Position numbers and translations under genes: made by a program
NCBI RefSeq assembly: GCF_900129875.1
Contig: NZ_FQXC01000001.1
Location: 558,001-622,000, forward strand
Origin: Marivita hallyeonensis
GTDB lineage: Bacteria; Pseudomonadota; Alphaproteobacteria; Rhodobacterales; Rhodobacteraceae
Reading direction: 5' to 3'
Length of the DNA: 64,000 bases
The notes under the pieces: generated by a model
The model's input: only the letters and a program-made list of their open reading frames with translations
What the model was told of the DNA's origin: nothing
Databases searched by the model: none
In this document: positions 41,962 to 49,965 of the stretch, one piece after another
How the letters are laid out: each line of letters starts with the position of its first letter
Numbering within the stretch: the stretch's first letter is position 1

Positions 41962-43362
41962 ATGACAGAATTTCTGACACTGGGAAACGCAGCCATTGCC
42001 ATCGCCATCGGGGCGTTGTCGCTGATCGCATCCTATCGCGCGCTTCTCACGTCGCGGACTCCACAGGGGTCAGTGGCGTGGATTCTTCTCATCCTGCTGG
42101 TGCCGATCATCGGCGTGCTGCTTTATTTCGTGTTCGGCCTGGCGGATTACAAAAGCTTTGAACGCGACCGGAAGAAATCCGATGAAGAGATGTTCGACGG
42201 CGCGATTGGCGCGGAAACCACGCATCCCAGCCCGCGCCTGAGTCCATTCGCCCGCATTTCCAACCTCGCCGTGACCGAAGGCAACGCAATGTCGCTGCTG
42301 CTCGATGGGCACGAGACGTACAGCGCGTTGTCGGACGCCATCGCTCAGGCGCAGTCTCACATCTTCGTCCAGTATTACACCATCAAAGACGACCACGTGG
42401 GGCGCTCCTTGCGCGATGCCTTGATCGAACGGGCGCAAGCCGGTGTGAAGGTCTGGGTACTCCACGACGAACTGCCCCTTTTCGGTTTGCCGAAGGCGTT
42501 CAAGAAAAAGATGTCCGACGCGGGGATTCACCTCGCCCGTCCTCAAGGCCCAAAGCGCCTTCTTGGTCCGTTCCAGTTCAACTACCGCAATCATCGCAAA
42601 TTGGTCATCGTCGATAACACCGTCGCTTTCACCGGCGGATTGAACGTGTCCAAAACCTACCTTGGCGAAAGCGCCATCGGCGCGTGGAGAGACACATTCG
42701 CACGGTTCGAGGGTCCAATCGTACAACAGCTCGGGCTGCACTTTTCCTCTGACTGGGTGTGGGCCTGTGGGGAAGACCTGAGCGAGTATTGCGCGGAGGT
42801 GCCGTCCAAGGCAGGTGACACCAACGCCGTGGCCCTGGCCCCATCCCCGGCCGAGGACGTCGCGGCGGGCAATCTCTACTTCATCGCCGCCGCCCACGCC
42901 GCGCAGTCCCGTCTGTGGATCGCGACACCCTATTTCGCGCCGGATCGGGACGTGCTGACCGCGCTGCGCTTTGCAGCCCTGCGCGGCGTCGATGTGAAGG
43001 TGCTGGTGCCCGGACGGGCGGATCACTACCTCACTTATTACGCCGCGATGGCCTATTTCGATGACCTCCGATCGGCGGGTGGGGAAATCTGGGTCTACGA
43101 TCCCGCATTCATGCATCAAAAGGTGATCCTGATCGACGATGACCTGTCGTCCATCGGGTCGATCAACCTCGACATCCGCTCCGGGTTGCTGAACTTCGAA
43201 ATCGCGGTTGTCATGGAAGGCAAAGCGGCAGCAGCTGATGTGGAGGAGATGCTCGCAGCCGACCTCGAAAAGGCGCGACGCGTCGATTTCGACCTGGAAG
43301 ACCGTCCCATGCTCGTCGGCATGGCAGCACGCATCTCGCGGCTGTTTGCGCCAATTCTGTAA
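41962..43362 (+). CDS. cls: Cardiolipin synthase (PLD family)
   Basis: A 466-residue membrane-bound phospholipase D superfamily enzyme. Two N-terminal helices (about 5-60) precede two HKD motifs, NHRKLVIVD and MHQKVILID, each followed by the GS/GG turn (FTGGLNVS, SIGSINLD). It condenses two phosphatidylglycerols to cardiolipin and glycerol (known for the family). ATG at 41962 follows AAGAGAG; GTG at 41950 is an alternative. The 168-bp upstream gap holds an AGGAGGAG without a start codon at a useful distance and AAACCCTGGGGTTT. Its stop overlaps the next ATG by 1 base. Confidence 0.93.
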   Translation: MTEFLTLGNAAIAIAIGALSLIASYRALLTSRTPQGSVAWILLILLVPIIGVLLYFVFGLADYKSFERDRKKSDEEMFDGAIGAETTHPSPRLSPFARISNLAVTEGNAMSLLLDGHETYSALSDAIAQAQSHIFVQYYTIKDDHVGRSLRDALIERAQAGVKVWVLHDELPLFGLPKAFKKKMSDAGIHLARPQGPKRLLGPFQFNYRNHRKLVIVDNTVAFTGGLNVSKTYLGESAIGAWRDTFARFEGPIVQQLGLHFSSDWVWACGEDLSEYCAEVPSKAGDTNAVALAPSPAEDVAAGNLYFIAAAHAAQSRLWIATPYFAPDRDVLTALRFAALRGVDVKVLVPGRADHYLTYYAAMAYFDDLRSAGGEIWVYDPAFMHQKVILIDDDLSSIGSINLDIRSGLLNFEIAVVMEGKAAAADVEEMLAADLEKARRVDFDLEDRPMLVGMAARISRLFAPIL

Positions 43363-44045
43363 TGCGGATCGTCAGCTACAACATCCGTAAAGCCGTAGGT
43401 CTCGATTGGCGTCGCGACCCTTTGCGGATCATACGGGTGCTGGAAGACCTCAACGCCGACGTGGTCGCTTTGCAGGAAGCAGACAAACGGCTCGGGTCAA
43501 GACCGGCGGTGCTCCCGCAAGAGCAGCTTTACGATCACACCGGCCTGCGCATTCTGCAGGTGACCAACGGGCCAAGCTCCGGCTGGCACGGCAACGCGAT
43601 CCTTGTCCGCGAGGGGTGGTCCGTTTTGTCGACCGAGCGGTTCTCGCTGCCCGGAATCGAACCGCGCGGCGCGGTGCGGGCGGACCTGCGCGGGCCGGAA
43701 TTCGATGTCACTGTGATCGGTACTCATCTTGGCCTTCGCCGGGGCTGCCGACAGCTGCAACTGGCGCACCTGTTGGACGAGATCGGGGAGAACAGTGCGC
43801 GTACCATCGTGGCCGGGGACATGAACGAATGGTCAACGCGCATCGGCTTCGATCTGATCGACGATCATTTCGAAATGATCGTGCCGGGACAAACCTTCCA
43901 CACTAGTCGCCCGGTCGCGGCACTGGATCGCTTTGCGGTGGGCCCCGGGTTCCGATGCGCTGATGCCGGAGTGTTTCGTCAGGGCGAGGCCAAGCGCGCC
44001 TCGGATCACTTGCCGGTCTGGATGGACGTCGAAGCGCGAGCCTAA
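43362..44045 (+). CDS. Endonuclease/exonuclease/phosphatase family protein
   Basis: A 227-residue metal-dependent hydrolase of the EEP superfamily. Seen: YNIRKAVG, LQEAD (metal glutamate), GTHLGLRRG, GDMNEW and SDHLPV (aspartate-histidine pair). Such proteins hydrolyse phosphodiesters in DNA, RNA or lipids; without a signal peptide, a cytoplasmic role is expected. The coupling to cardiolipin synthase suggests lipid metabolism but is not proof. A hairpin sits on its stop codon. Confidence 0.88.
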   Translation: MRIVSYNIRKAVGLDWRRDPLRIIRVLEDLNADVVALQEADKRLGSRPAVLPQEQLYDHTGLRILQVTNGPSSGWHGNAILVREGWSVLSTERFSLPGIEPRGAVRADLRGPEFDVTVIGTHLGLRRGCRQLQLAHLLDEIGENSARTIVAGDMNEWSTRIGFDLIDDHFEMIVPGQTFHTSRPVAALDRFAVGPGFRCADAGVFRQGEAKRASDHLPVWMDVEARA

Positions 44046-44063
44046 GCGCCTTGGAAAGCGCTT
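44044..44063 (+). repeat. Small hairpin AAGCGC...GCGCTT after the endonuclease-like gene
   Basis: AAGCGC and GCGCTT surround CTTGGAAA and overlap the TAA stop. A near copy with perfect 9-bp arms follows the DUF6505 gene (56462-56481). Both share the CTTGGAA core, so this may be a recurrent 3' element. Confidence 0.45.
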
Positions 44064-44089
44064 TACGGCAATTCGAATGTCTTGCTCCC

Positions 44090-44127
44090 AAAGAAAACGC
44101 CCCGGCGCAAACCGGGGCGTTTTCTTT
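44090..44127. terminator. Bidirectional intrinsic terminator between convergent genes
   Basis: A perfect 16-bp stem, AAAGAAAACGCCCCGG against CCGGGGCGTTTTCTTT, with loop CGCAAA. It lies between the plus-strand endonuclease-like gene and the minus-strand fdhB stop, and has T-tracts on both strands, so it ends both transcripts. Confidence 0.93.
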
Positions 44128-44141
44128 AAGGGAAAGAGGCT

Positions 44142-44735
44142 TTAGCCGTCTTTCTGATCGTATGCTGTGCCCCAGCCCCATGCGCCGGACCCAAAGCCAC
44201 GGGCGACTACTCGCTCGCGGTAGATCGAAGCGACGATGTCGCCGTCCCCCGCCAGAAGCGCCTTAGTCGCACACATTTCCGCACAGATCGGCAGTTTGCC
44301 TTCGTCGATCCGGTTGCGGCCGTACTTGGCGAACTCGGCTGTGGAGTGGTTTTCTTCCGGGCCACCGGCGCAGAAGGTGCACTTGTCCATCTTGCCGCGC
44401 GACCCGAAGTTGCCCGCTTGCGGGTACTGCGGCGCGCCGAACGGACAGGCGTAGAAGCAGTAGCCGCAACCAATGCAAAGGTCCTTGGAGTGCAGGACCA
44501 CACCTTCTTCGTTCTGGTAGAAGCAATCCACCGGGCAGACGGCCATACAAGGCGCGTCCGAGCAGTGCATGCAAGCGACCGAGATCGACCGTTCGCCGGG
44601 CTTGCCGTCGTTGATCGTCACCACCTTGCGGCGGTTGATGCCCCACGGAACTTCGTGCTCGTTCTTACAGGCTGTGACGCAGGCGTTGCATTCGATGCAG
44701 CGTTCGGCGTCGACGAGAAATTTAGCGCGTGCCAT
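44142..44735 (-). CDS. fdhB: Formate dehydrogenase beta subunit (four 4Fe-4S clusters)
   Basis: A 197-residue ferredoxin-like electron transfer subunit. Clusters of cysteines are [49 protein letters not shown] and CTFC...CAEMC, as in FdnH/FdoH but without the C-terminal membrane anchor found there. It passes electrons from the Mo subunit to FdhC on the periplasmic face. Its start is 14 bases after the fdhA stop. It has no own Tat signal and would be exported with FdhA. Confidence 0.93.
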   Translation of the reverse strand: MARAKFLVDAERCIECNACVTACKNEHEVPWGINRRKVVTINDGKPGERSISVACMHCSDAPCMAVCPVDCFYQNEEGVVLHSKDLCIGCGYCFYACPFGAPQYPQAGNFGSRGKMDKCTFCAGGPEENHSTAEFAKYGRNRIDEGKLPICAEMCATKALLAGDGDIVASIYRERVVARGFGSGAWGWGTAYDQKDG

Positions 44736-44749
44736 GTTTCAGGTCCTCC

Positions 44750-47620
44750 TTACGCTGCGACGATTTTGCAAAGCGTCGACTTGGTTTCCTGCATTTGGGT
44801 CACCGAGTCGTAGCCATAGGTCTGTGCCGTGTTCGTCGATTCACCCAGCACATAGGGGTCTGCGCCTTCCGGATACTTGGACCGTTGGTCCTCGCCCTGG
44901 AAATGTCCGCCGAAGTGGAAGGGCATGAAGGCCACGCCCGGTGCGACGCGCTCTGTGAGCATCGCCATCACCTTGACCTTGCCGCCTTCCGGACCTTCGA
45001 CCCAAACCTGTGCGCCGTCCCGAACACCAAGATCATTAGCGTCGCGCGGGTTGATCTCGACGAACATGTCTTGCTGAAGCTCAGCCAGCCACGGGTTCGA
45101 CCGGGTTTCGTCCCCGCCGCCCTCGTATTCGACCAGACGGCCCGAGGTGAGGATGATCGGGTAGTCGCCCGAGAAGTCCTTGGCCTGAATCGACTTGTAG
45201 AGGGTCGGCAGACGGTAGAACTTCTTGTCCTCGTAGGTCGGGTAATCCGCCACCAAATCGTAACGCGGCGTGTAGAGCGGTTCGCGGTGCAGCGGCACCG
45301 GATCCGGGAAGGTCCACACAACAGCGCGAGCCTTGGCGTTGCCGAAGGGCGCACATTCATGCTTGATCGCCACCCGCTGGATGCCGCCCGAGAGGTCGGT
45401 TTTCCAGTTGGTGTTCGGACCTGCCACCGCGTCAATCGCGGCGCGCTCTTCGTCGGTCAGGTCACCGTCCCAGCCAAGGTCCATCAGCATCTGCATGGTG
45501 AACTCGGGGTAGCCGTCCTGAATTTCCGACCCTGCGCTGGCAACACCTTCTGCCAGAAGGTTGTCGCCGTCCCGCTCAACGCCAAAGCGTGCCCGGAAGG
45601 TGAGACCGCCTTTGGAGACCGGCTTCGACATGTCGTAGAGGTTCGGCGTGCCCGGATGCTTCATCTCGGCAGTGCCCCAGCAGGGCCACGGCATACCGTA
45701 GTAATCGCCGTCTGCTGGACCGCCGATCGCCTGAAGCGTGGTGCGGTCGAACGTGTGCTGATTCGCCATGTGCAGCTTGATCCGCTCTGGCGACTGGCCG
45801 GTGTAACCCACCGTCCACATGCCCGAGTTGAACTCGCGGGTCACACTCTCGATGTTCGGCGTGTTGGCATCGTCCATCTCGATGTTGCGGAAGAAGCGAT
45901 CCGCAAACCCGAACTTGTTGGCGAAGAGGCCGATGATTTCGTGGTCGGTCTTCGCCTCGAAGAGCGGGTCCATGATCTTGTCGCGCCACTGGATCGAGCG
46001 GTTGGACGCGGTGACCGAGCCATAAGTCTCGAACTGCGTCGCCGCCGGCAGCAGATAGACGCCATCGGTGCGGTCATGCAGCACGGCAGAGACGGTTGGG
46101 AAGGGGTCGATCACGACAAGCGTGTCCAGCTCTTCCATCGCCGTCTTCATCTCGGTCATGCGGGTCTGAGAGTTGGGCGCGTGGCCCCAGAGCACCATGA
46201 CCTTGACGTTGTCGGGCTGATCCATGTTCTCGGGGTCTTCAAGAACCCCGTCGATCCAGCGCGACACCGGGATGCCGGTGGACTCCATCAGCTCCTTGGA
46301 GCCGAACTGGCCTTGTAGCCACTCGTAATCCTCACCCCAGACACGGGCCCAGTGCTTCCAGGACCCTTCAGCGAGGCCATAGTAGCCCGGCAGAGTGTGC
46401 GACAGAACACCAAGGTCTGTCGCGCCCTGCACGTTGTCGTGGCCGCGGAAGATGTTGGTGCCGCCGCCCGATGTGCCCATGTTGCCAAGGGCCAGCTGGA
46501 GCACACAGTAGGCGCGCGTGTTGTTGTTGCCGTTGGTGTGCTGCGTGCCTCCCATGCACCAGATCACGGTGCCGGGGCGGTTGTTGGCCATGGTGCGGGC
46601 CACACGCTCAAGCTGGCTGCCGGGGGCGCCGGTGACGCGCTCGACTTCCTCGGGGTTCCACTTGGCGACTTCTTCCTTGATCTGGTCCATGCCCCAGACA
46701 CGGGTGCGGATGAACTCTTTGTCCTCCCAACCGTTCTCGAAGATGTGCCACAGGATACCCCAGACCAGCGCAACGTCGGTGCCGGGACGGAAGCGGACAT
46801 ACTCATCCGCATGTGCCGCCGTACGCGTGAAGCGCGGGTCGCAGACGATGACCGGTGCGTTGTTCTGCTCTTTCGCCTTGAGGACGTGAAGCAGCGAGAC
46901 CGGGTGCGCCTCGGCAGGGTTGCCGCCGATGATGAAGATCGCGCGGCTGTTGTGGATGTCGTTGTAGCTGTTGGTCATGGCGCCGTAGCCCCATGTGTTC
47001 GCCACACCCGCAACCGTGGTGGAGTGACAGATCCGCGCCTGGTGGTCGACGTTGTTGGTGCCCCAGTAGGCGGCGAACTTGCGGAACAGGTACGCCTGTT
47101 CGTTGTTGTGCTTTGCCGAACCGAGCCAATACACCGAGTCAGGACCGTGCGCATCGCGCGACGCCAGCATCTTGTCGCCGACCTCATTGATGGCCTGCTC
47201 CCAAGAGATGCGCTTCCACTCACCACCCTCTTTCTTCATCGGGTACTTGAGGCGACGCTCGCCGTGGGCGTGTTCACGAACCGCGGCACCTTTCGCGCAA
47301 TGTGCGCCCAGGTTGAACGGGCTGTCCCAGCCGGGTTCCTGGCCGATCCAAACGCCATTCGAAACTTCGGCAACGACCGTACAGCCGACTGAGCAGTGTG
47401 TGCAGACCGACTTGACCGTTTCGACCGCGCCGTTGACCGCTGTTGCTGCGCTGGCTTGCGTGACCGTGCCGCCTGTGGCGCTGATTGCGGCAAGGCCACC
47501 GATGGCCAGGCCCGATCCGCGCAGGAAGGTACGTCTGTCGACTGTTTTATTGGCGACTTCGGAGATCAGGCCGGTCCGCGCAGCGCGCCGTGTCAGCCCT
47601 CCGGTTTTCTTTCTTAGCAT
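44750..47620 (-). CDS. fdhA: Formate dehydrogenase alpha subunit (Tat-exported molybdopterin enzyme, Cys form)
   Basis: A 956-residue catalytic subunit oxidising formate to CO2 at a bis-MGD molybdenum or tungsten site. A Tat motif DRRTFLRG (arginines 29-30) leads an Ala-rich signal. The 4Fe-4S site is Cys73, 76, 80 and 108. The active site ligand is Cys198 in RICHS, followed by the invariant His199, so no selenocysteine is used. The C-terminal MoCo domain (MLTERVAPGVAF, PFHFGG) is complete. It is shorter than the 1000-residue FdnG group. Large plus-strand open frames here are shadows. Confidence 0.95.
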   Translation of the reverse strand: MLRKKTGGLTRRAARTGLISEVANKTVDRRTFLRGSGLAIGGLAAISATGGTVTQASAATAVNGAVETVKSVCTHCSVGCTVVAEVSNGVWIGQEPGWDSPFNLGAHCAKGAAVREHAHGERRLKYPMKKEGGEWKRISWEQAINEVGDKMLASRDAHGPDSVYWLGSAKHNNEQAYLFRKFAAYWGTNNVDHQARICHSTTVAGVANTWGYGAMTNSYNDIHNSRAIFIIGGNPAEAHPVSLLHVLKAKEQNNAPVIVCDPRFTRTAAHADEYVRFRPGTDVALVWGILWHIFENGWEDKEFIRTRVWGMDQIKEEVAKWNPEEVERVTGAPGSQLERVARTMANNRPGTVIWCMGGTQHTNGNNNTRAYCVLQLALGNMGTSGGGTNIFRGHDNVQGATDLGVLSHTLPGYYGLAEGSWKHWARVWGEDYEWLQGQFGSKELMESTGIPVSRWIDGVLEDPENMDQPDNVKVMVLWGHAPNSQTRMTEMKTAMEELDTLVVIDPFPTVSAVLHDRTDGVYLLPAATQFETYGSVTASNRSIQWRDKIMDPLFEAKTDHEIIGLFANKFGFADRFFRNIEMDDANTPNIESVTREFNSGMWTVGYTGQSPERIKLHMANQHTFDRTTLQAIGGPADGDYYGMPWPCWGTAEMKHPGTPNLYDMSKPVSKGGLTFRARFGVERDGDNLLAEGVASAGSEIQDGYPEFTMQMLMDLGWDGDLTDEERAAIDAVAGPNTNWKTDLSGGIQRVAIKHECAPFGNAKARAVVWTFPDPVPLHREPLYTPRYDLVADYPTYEDKKFYRLPTLYKSIQAKDFSGDYPIILTSGRLVEYEGGGDETRSNPWLAELQQDMFVEINPRDANDLGVRDGAQVWVEGPEGGKVKVMAMLTERVAPGVAFMPFHFGGHFQGEDQRSKYPEGADPYVLGESTNTAQTYGYDSVTQMQETKSTLCKIVAA

Positions 47621-47713
47621 GGTGTCCCTCGTTAGCTACCTGAGCGCCCTTGCGCTGTCGGCTGGGTTGCGTCCTGTCGTCCGTTGGCCGTCAGGAGGGG
47701 GTGAGAAGCGCGA

Positions 47714-47905
47714 TCAGAACCGCGTGCTGGCCAGGTACGCGCGCGTATGCGGCGTATCCTGCATCTTGCCATCCGCGACCGGCGTTTCGTCCGCTGCGGC
47801 CTGTGTGCCGGACACGGCGACGGCCGCCACGGCTGCGGGCGCGGCGGTGCCGGCAAGCTTCAGAAAATCACGGCGACTTGCGGTCGCTTCGGTTTTCTTT
47901 GTCAT
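47714..47905 (-). CDS. Short Tat-signal protein of formate dehydrogenase clusters
   Basis: A 63-residue peptide with SRRDFLKLAG followed by an alanine-rich stretch and a short tail (AYLASTRF). This matches the small 'formate dehydrogenase region TAT target' proteins I know from similar clusters. GGAGA precedes ATG 47905. The mature tail is only about 25 residues, so its function may lie in the Tat signal itself or in binding FdhA. It sits 94 bases upstream of fdhA. Confidence 0.8.
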   Translation of the reverse strand: MTKKTEATASRRDFLKLAGTAAPAAVAAVAVSGTQAAADETPVADGKMQDTPHTRAYLASTRF

Positions 47906-47984
47906 GGAAGTCTCCTTCCTTTCTTCCAAATGCGCGGCGGGGCGCCGCAAGGGGTGACGGTTGCCCGCCGGTTTCAAGCTCGGC

Positions 47985-48599
47985 TCAGGCCGAGGTCAGT
48001 CTGAACGCTTCGCGCTCAATCTCCATAAACGCCTTCCCGACTGATCCGACCGCGCTGAAAAGCATCGCGGATTTTGCGTTTTCCAGATCGTCAAAGAAGT
48101 GGCCGGCCCAAGGTGCGATGTGCCGGTTAAAAAACAGCTTCTGATCGTCGAGTGTCGCCGGGGCATTAAAGCGGCCAACGATCAACCCGCCCATGACCTC
48201 CATCAAGGTGGCGATATTGTCTTCGGGTTCGTAGACATTCGGTGCGCGCTCGATCCGGCGCGCGGCCAGATCGTTGCGCAGCACGGCAAGCGGCTTTTCG
48301 TGCAGAAACCCGGTCAGGTAGAAGCTCGCATAGGGCAACAATTCACCCCGGCCTAACCCGATGAAAAGCGCGTTGAACTCTTTCTCCGCCTGTGCCGGTT
48401 TGGTCGATTTCGCACAATCGGCAAGCCGTCCGATAGCCGATCCGATGGCGGTCTCGTCGCCGGACAAACCAGCGGTCTGGGCGAGGAGCAATTCGTCCGG
48501 GGGTGCAGAAAGAATGAGGCCCAAAAAATTGTAGAGGTCCGCCCTCAGGCGGTCTTCGTCTGACACTGCTGGCGTGGCTTGAGCTGCGCTCATGCTCAT
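47985..48599 (-). CDS. TorD-family redox enzyme maturation chaperone
   Basis: A 204-residue all-helical protein of the TorD/DmsD family. The signature EPEDNIATLMEVMGGLI and the later FFNRHIAPWAGHFFDDLENA are visible. Family members bind the Tat signal of molybdoenzymes and hold them until the cofactor is inserted; here the target is likely FdhA. The ATG overlaps the DUF3306 stop as ATGA; an in-frame ATG 6 bases later is possible. Confidence 0.9.
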   Translation of the reverse strand: MSMSAAQATPAVSDEDRLRADLYNFLGLILSAPPDELLLAQTAGLSGDETAIGSAIGRLADCAKSTKPAQAEKEFNALFIGLGRGELLPYASFYLTGFLHEKPLAVLRNDLAARRIERAPNVYEPEDNIATLMEVMGGLIVGRFNAPATLDDQKLFFNRHIAPWAGHFFDDLENAKSAMLFSAVGSVGKAFMEIEREAFRLTSA

Positions 48600-49261
48600 T
48601 CTGTCTCACTCTCGATTCGAAAACGCATCCGGCGAGGACGCAAAGGTTCCTCTTCCACTGTATCCAATGGTGTTCCGTCAGCATATTCCGCGACGTCTGA
48701 GACGATGGTCGTAGATGCATCTGCAGTATCTGCAGAATCTTGCAGAATTTCCGTTTTTTCTGCATTTTCCGCGTCCACTTCGGAATCTGTGCCTATAGCT
48801 GCTAATTCCGACGGATTCTCTGGGTTTTCTGCCGCGATGCCTTTCGCCTTCTCCGCTGCTTCGCGTTCCAGCGCCTCGATGTGTTTCATCAGACCCTTGC
48901 CGACCCGATAGGCCGTCGCCACGCCGGGTGCGTCCGTGGCCGCGTTGGTGAAGTCGCCGTTGTAGTCACACAAGCCGTCCAGATTGGCGAGCGCCGGGTT
49001 CAATCGCCACAACTGGCGCAAGGCACGTTGGCGCAAACGCTCAGGCACGGCCTTCTGCATGAAGCCCGAGATGTTTTGACCGGGTTCAAGCTGGTCGGGA
49101 TCGGGCAAACCCAGTTCGTCCAGAATCTCGGCGTCGGATTTCTCTTCCAGTTCCGCCTGAGCGGCGCGCGCCTCGGCATCTTCGACCGCACGCGCCTCTT
49201 CAGCGGCTTCGGCCTCGACCTGCGCCTTGCGCCGTGACCAGAAATCCGATCCCCGGCTCAT
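48596..49261 (-). CDS. DUF3306 family protein
   Basis: A 221-residue protein. After a very charged start (FWSRRKAQVEAEAAEEARAVEDAEARAA cut here by motif EEARAV) comes the conserved core: PDPDQLEPGQNISGFM, VPERLRQRALRQLWRLNPALANLDGLCDYNGDFT. The C-terminus is acidic and low complexity. DUF3306 genes recur beside DUF3305 and Mo formate dehydrogenases, so an accessory role is inferred; biochemistry is unknown to me. ATGA overlap on both sides. Confidence 0.85.
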   Translation of the reverse strand: MSRGSDFWSRRKAQVEAEAAEEARAVEDAEARAAQAELEEKSDAEILDELGLPDPDQLEPGQNISGFMQKAVPERLRQRALRQLWRLNPALANLDGLCDYNGDFTNAATDAPGVATAYRVGKGLMKHIEALEREAAEKAKGIAAENPENPSELAAIGTDSEVDAENAEKTEILQDSADTADASTTIVSDVAEYADGTPLDTVEEEPLRPRRMRFRIESETE

Positions 49262-49869
49262 GACGATCCCAGCTTCCGGTCCCGTGACGGGGCGCGATAG
49301 ACATCGGTGACTTGCTGGATGCGTGGATCACCGACCCCGTCTTCGACCTTGTCCTCGAGATATTTCTTCCGTTTGCGCTTTTTGAACGGCTCTTCGACGA
49401 AATGCGCGTCCGTCCATTCCTGCACCCAAGCGATCAGGGCAGGGGGCATGGGCACCTTTTCGATCAGGTCATCGCCGCCTTCGGAGTATTGCATCGCCTC
49501 ATGCGGGTTCGCAGTCACGAGTTTGAGCGCAAGCGGACGGTCCGCATCGCTTGACGGCTCCAGCACGACATAAGCACAGGGCGTCGCCTCGGCGAGCGCG
49601 ATGCGATAGGCCTCGGCATCGGTGCGCCAAAGGGTCAGGGGCAGCGTGCCGATGTGAAACTCGGCGCTGTCGCCTTCCTCGCGCAATACTTTCCAGTCAG
49701 CCGGGCCCGCTCCGGGCAGGAGGGCAGAAACGCTCCACGCCCATTTCTGCCAGCGCGTCGCGCCCGGCTTGCGGCGCAACACTACTCCGATTGGAAGCGT
49801 GGTCGAACGATCATCTGATCCGGTCAAGCGTCCGTCTCCTCCCCAAGACACGTTTGGCGCAGTTGACAT
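49258..49869 (-). CDS. DUF3305 family protein
   Basis: A 203-residue cytoplasmic protein. Conserved parts are TLPIGVVLRRKPGATRWQKW, TLPLTLWRTDAEAYRIAL and PCAYVVLEP; the tail is basic (KKRKRKKYL). It is the first gene of the minus-strand fdh operon, in front of DUF3306. The frame runs on far upstream but ATG 49869 matches the family N-terminus. Function unknown; a cofactor or Fe-S loading role is a guess from context. Confidence 0.85.
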   Translation of the reverse strand: MSTAPNVSWGGDGRLTGSDDRSTTLPIGVVLRRKPGATRWQKWAWSVSALLPGAGPADWKVLREEGDSAEFHIGTLPLTLWRTDAEAYRIALAEATPCAYVVLEPSSDADRPLALKLVTANPHEAMQYSEGGDDLIEKVPMPPALIAWVQEWTDAHFVEEPFKKRKRKKYLEDKVEDGVGDPRIQQVTDVYRAPSRDRKLGSS

Positions 49870-49965
49870 CTGGGTAGCATAGCCATTGGGTAGGGCGAAA
49901 TGTCGACCTTCGGACACAACGCCGCGCCAGCTAGCGCTTCGAAAGGCCCAGAGAAAGGCCAGTGA

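Noticed and set aside
44729-46318. A 529-codon plus-strand open frame.
   Set aside because: It is antisense to fdhA; high-GC codon bias creates long shadow frames, and the product has no recognisable domain.
47000-47100. Possible selenocysteine in the formate dehydrogenase.
   Set aside because: The active site position is an ordinary Cys codon (Cys198) and the frame has no in-frame TGA.
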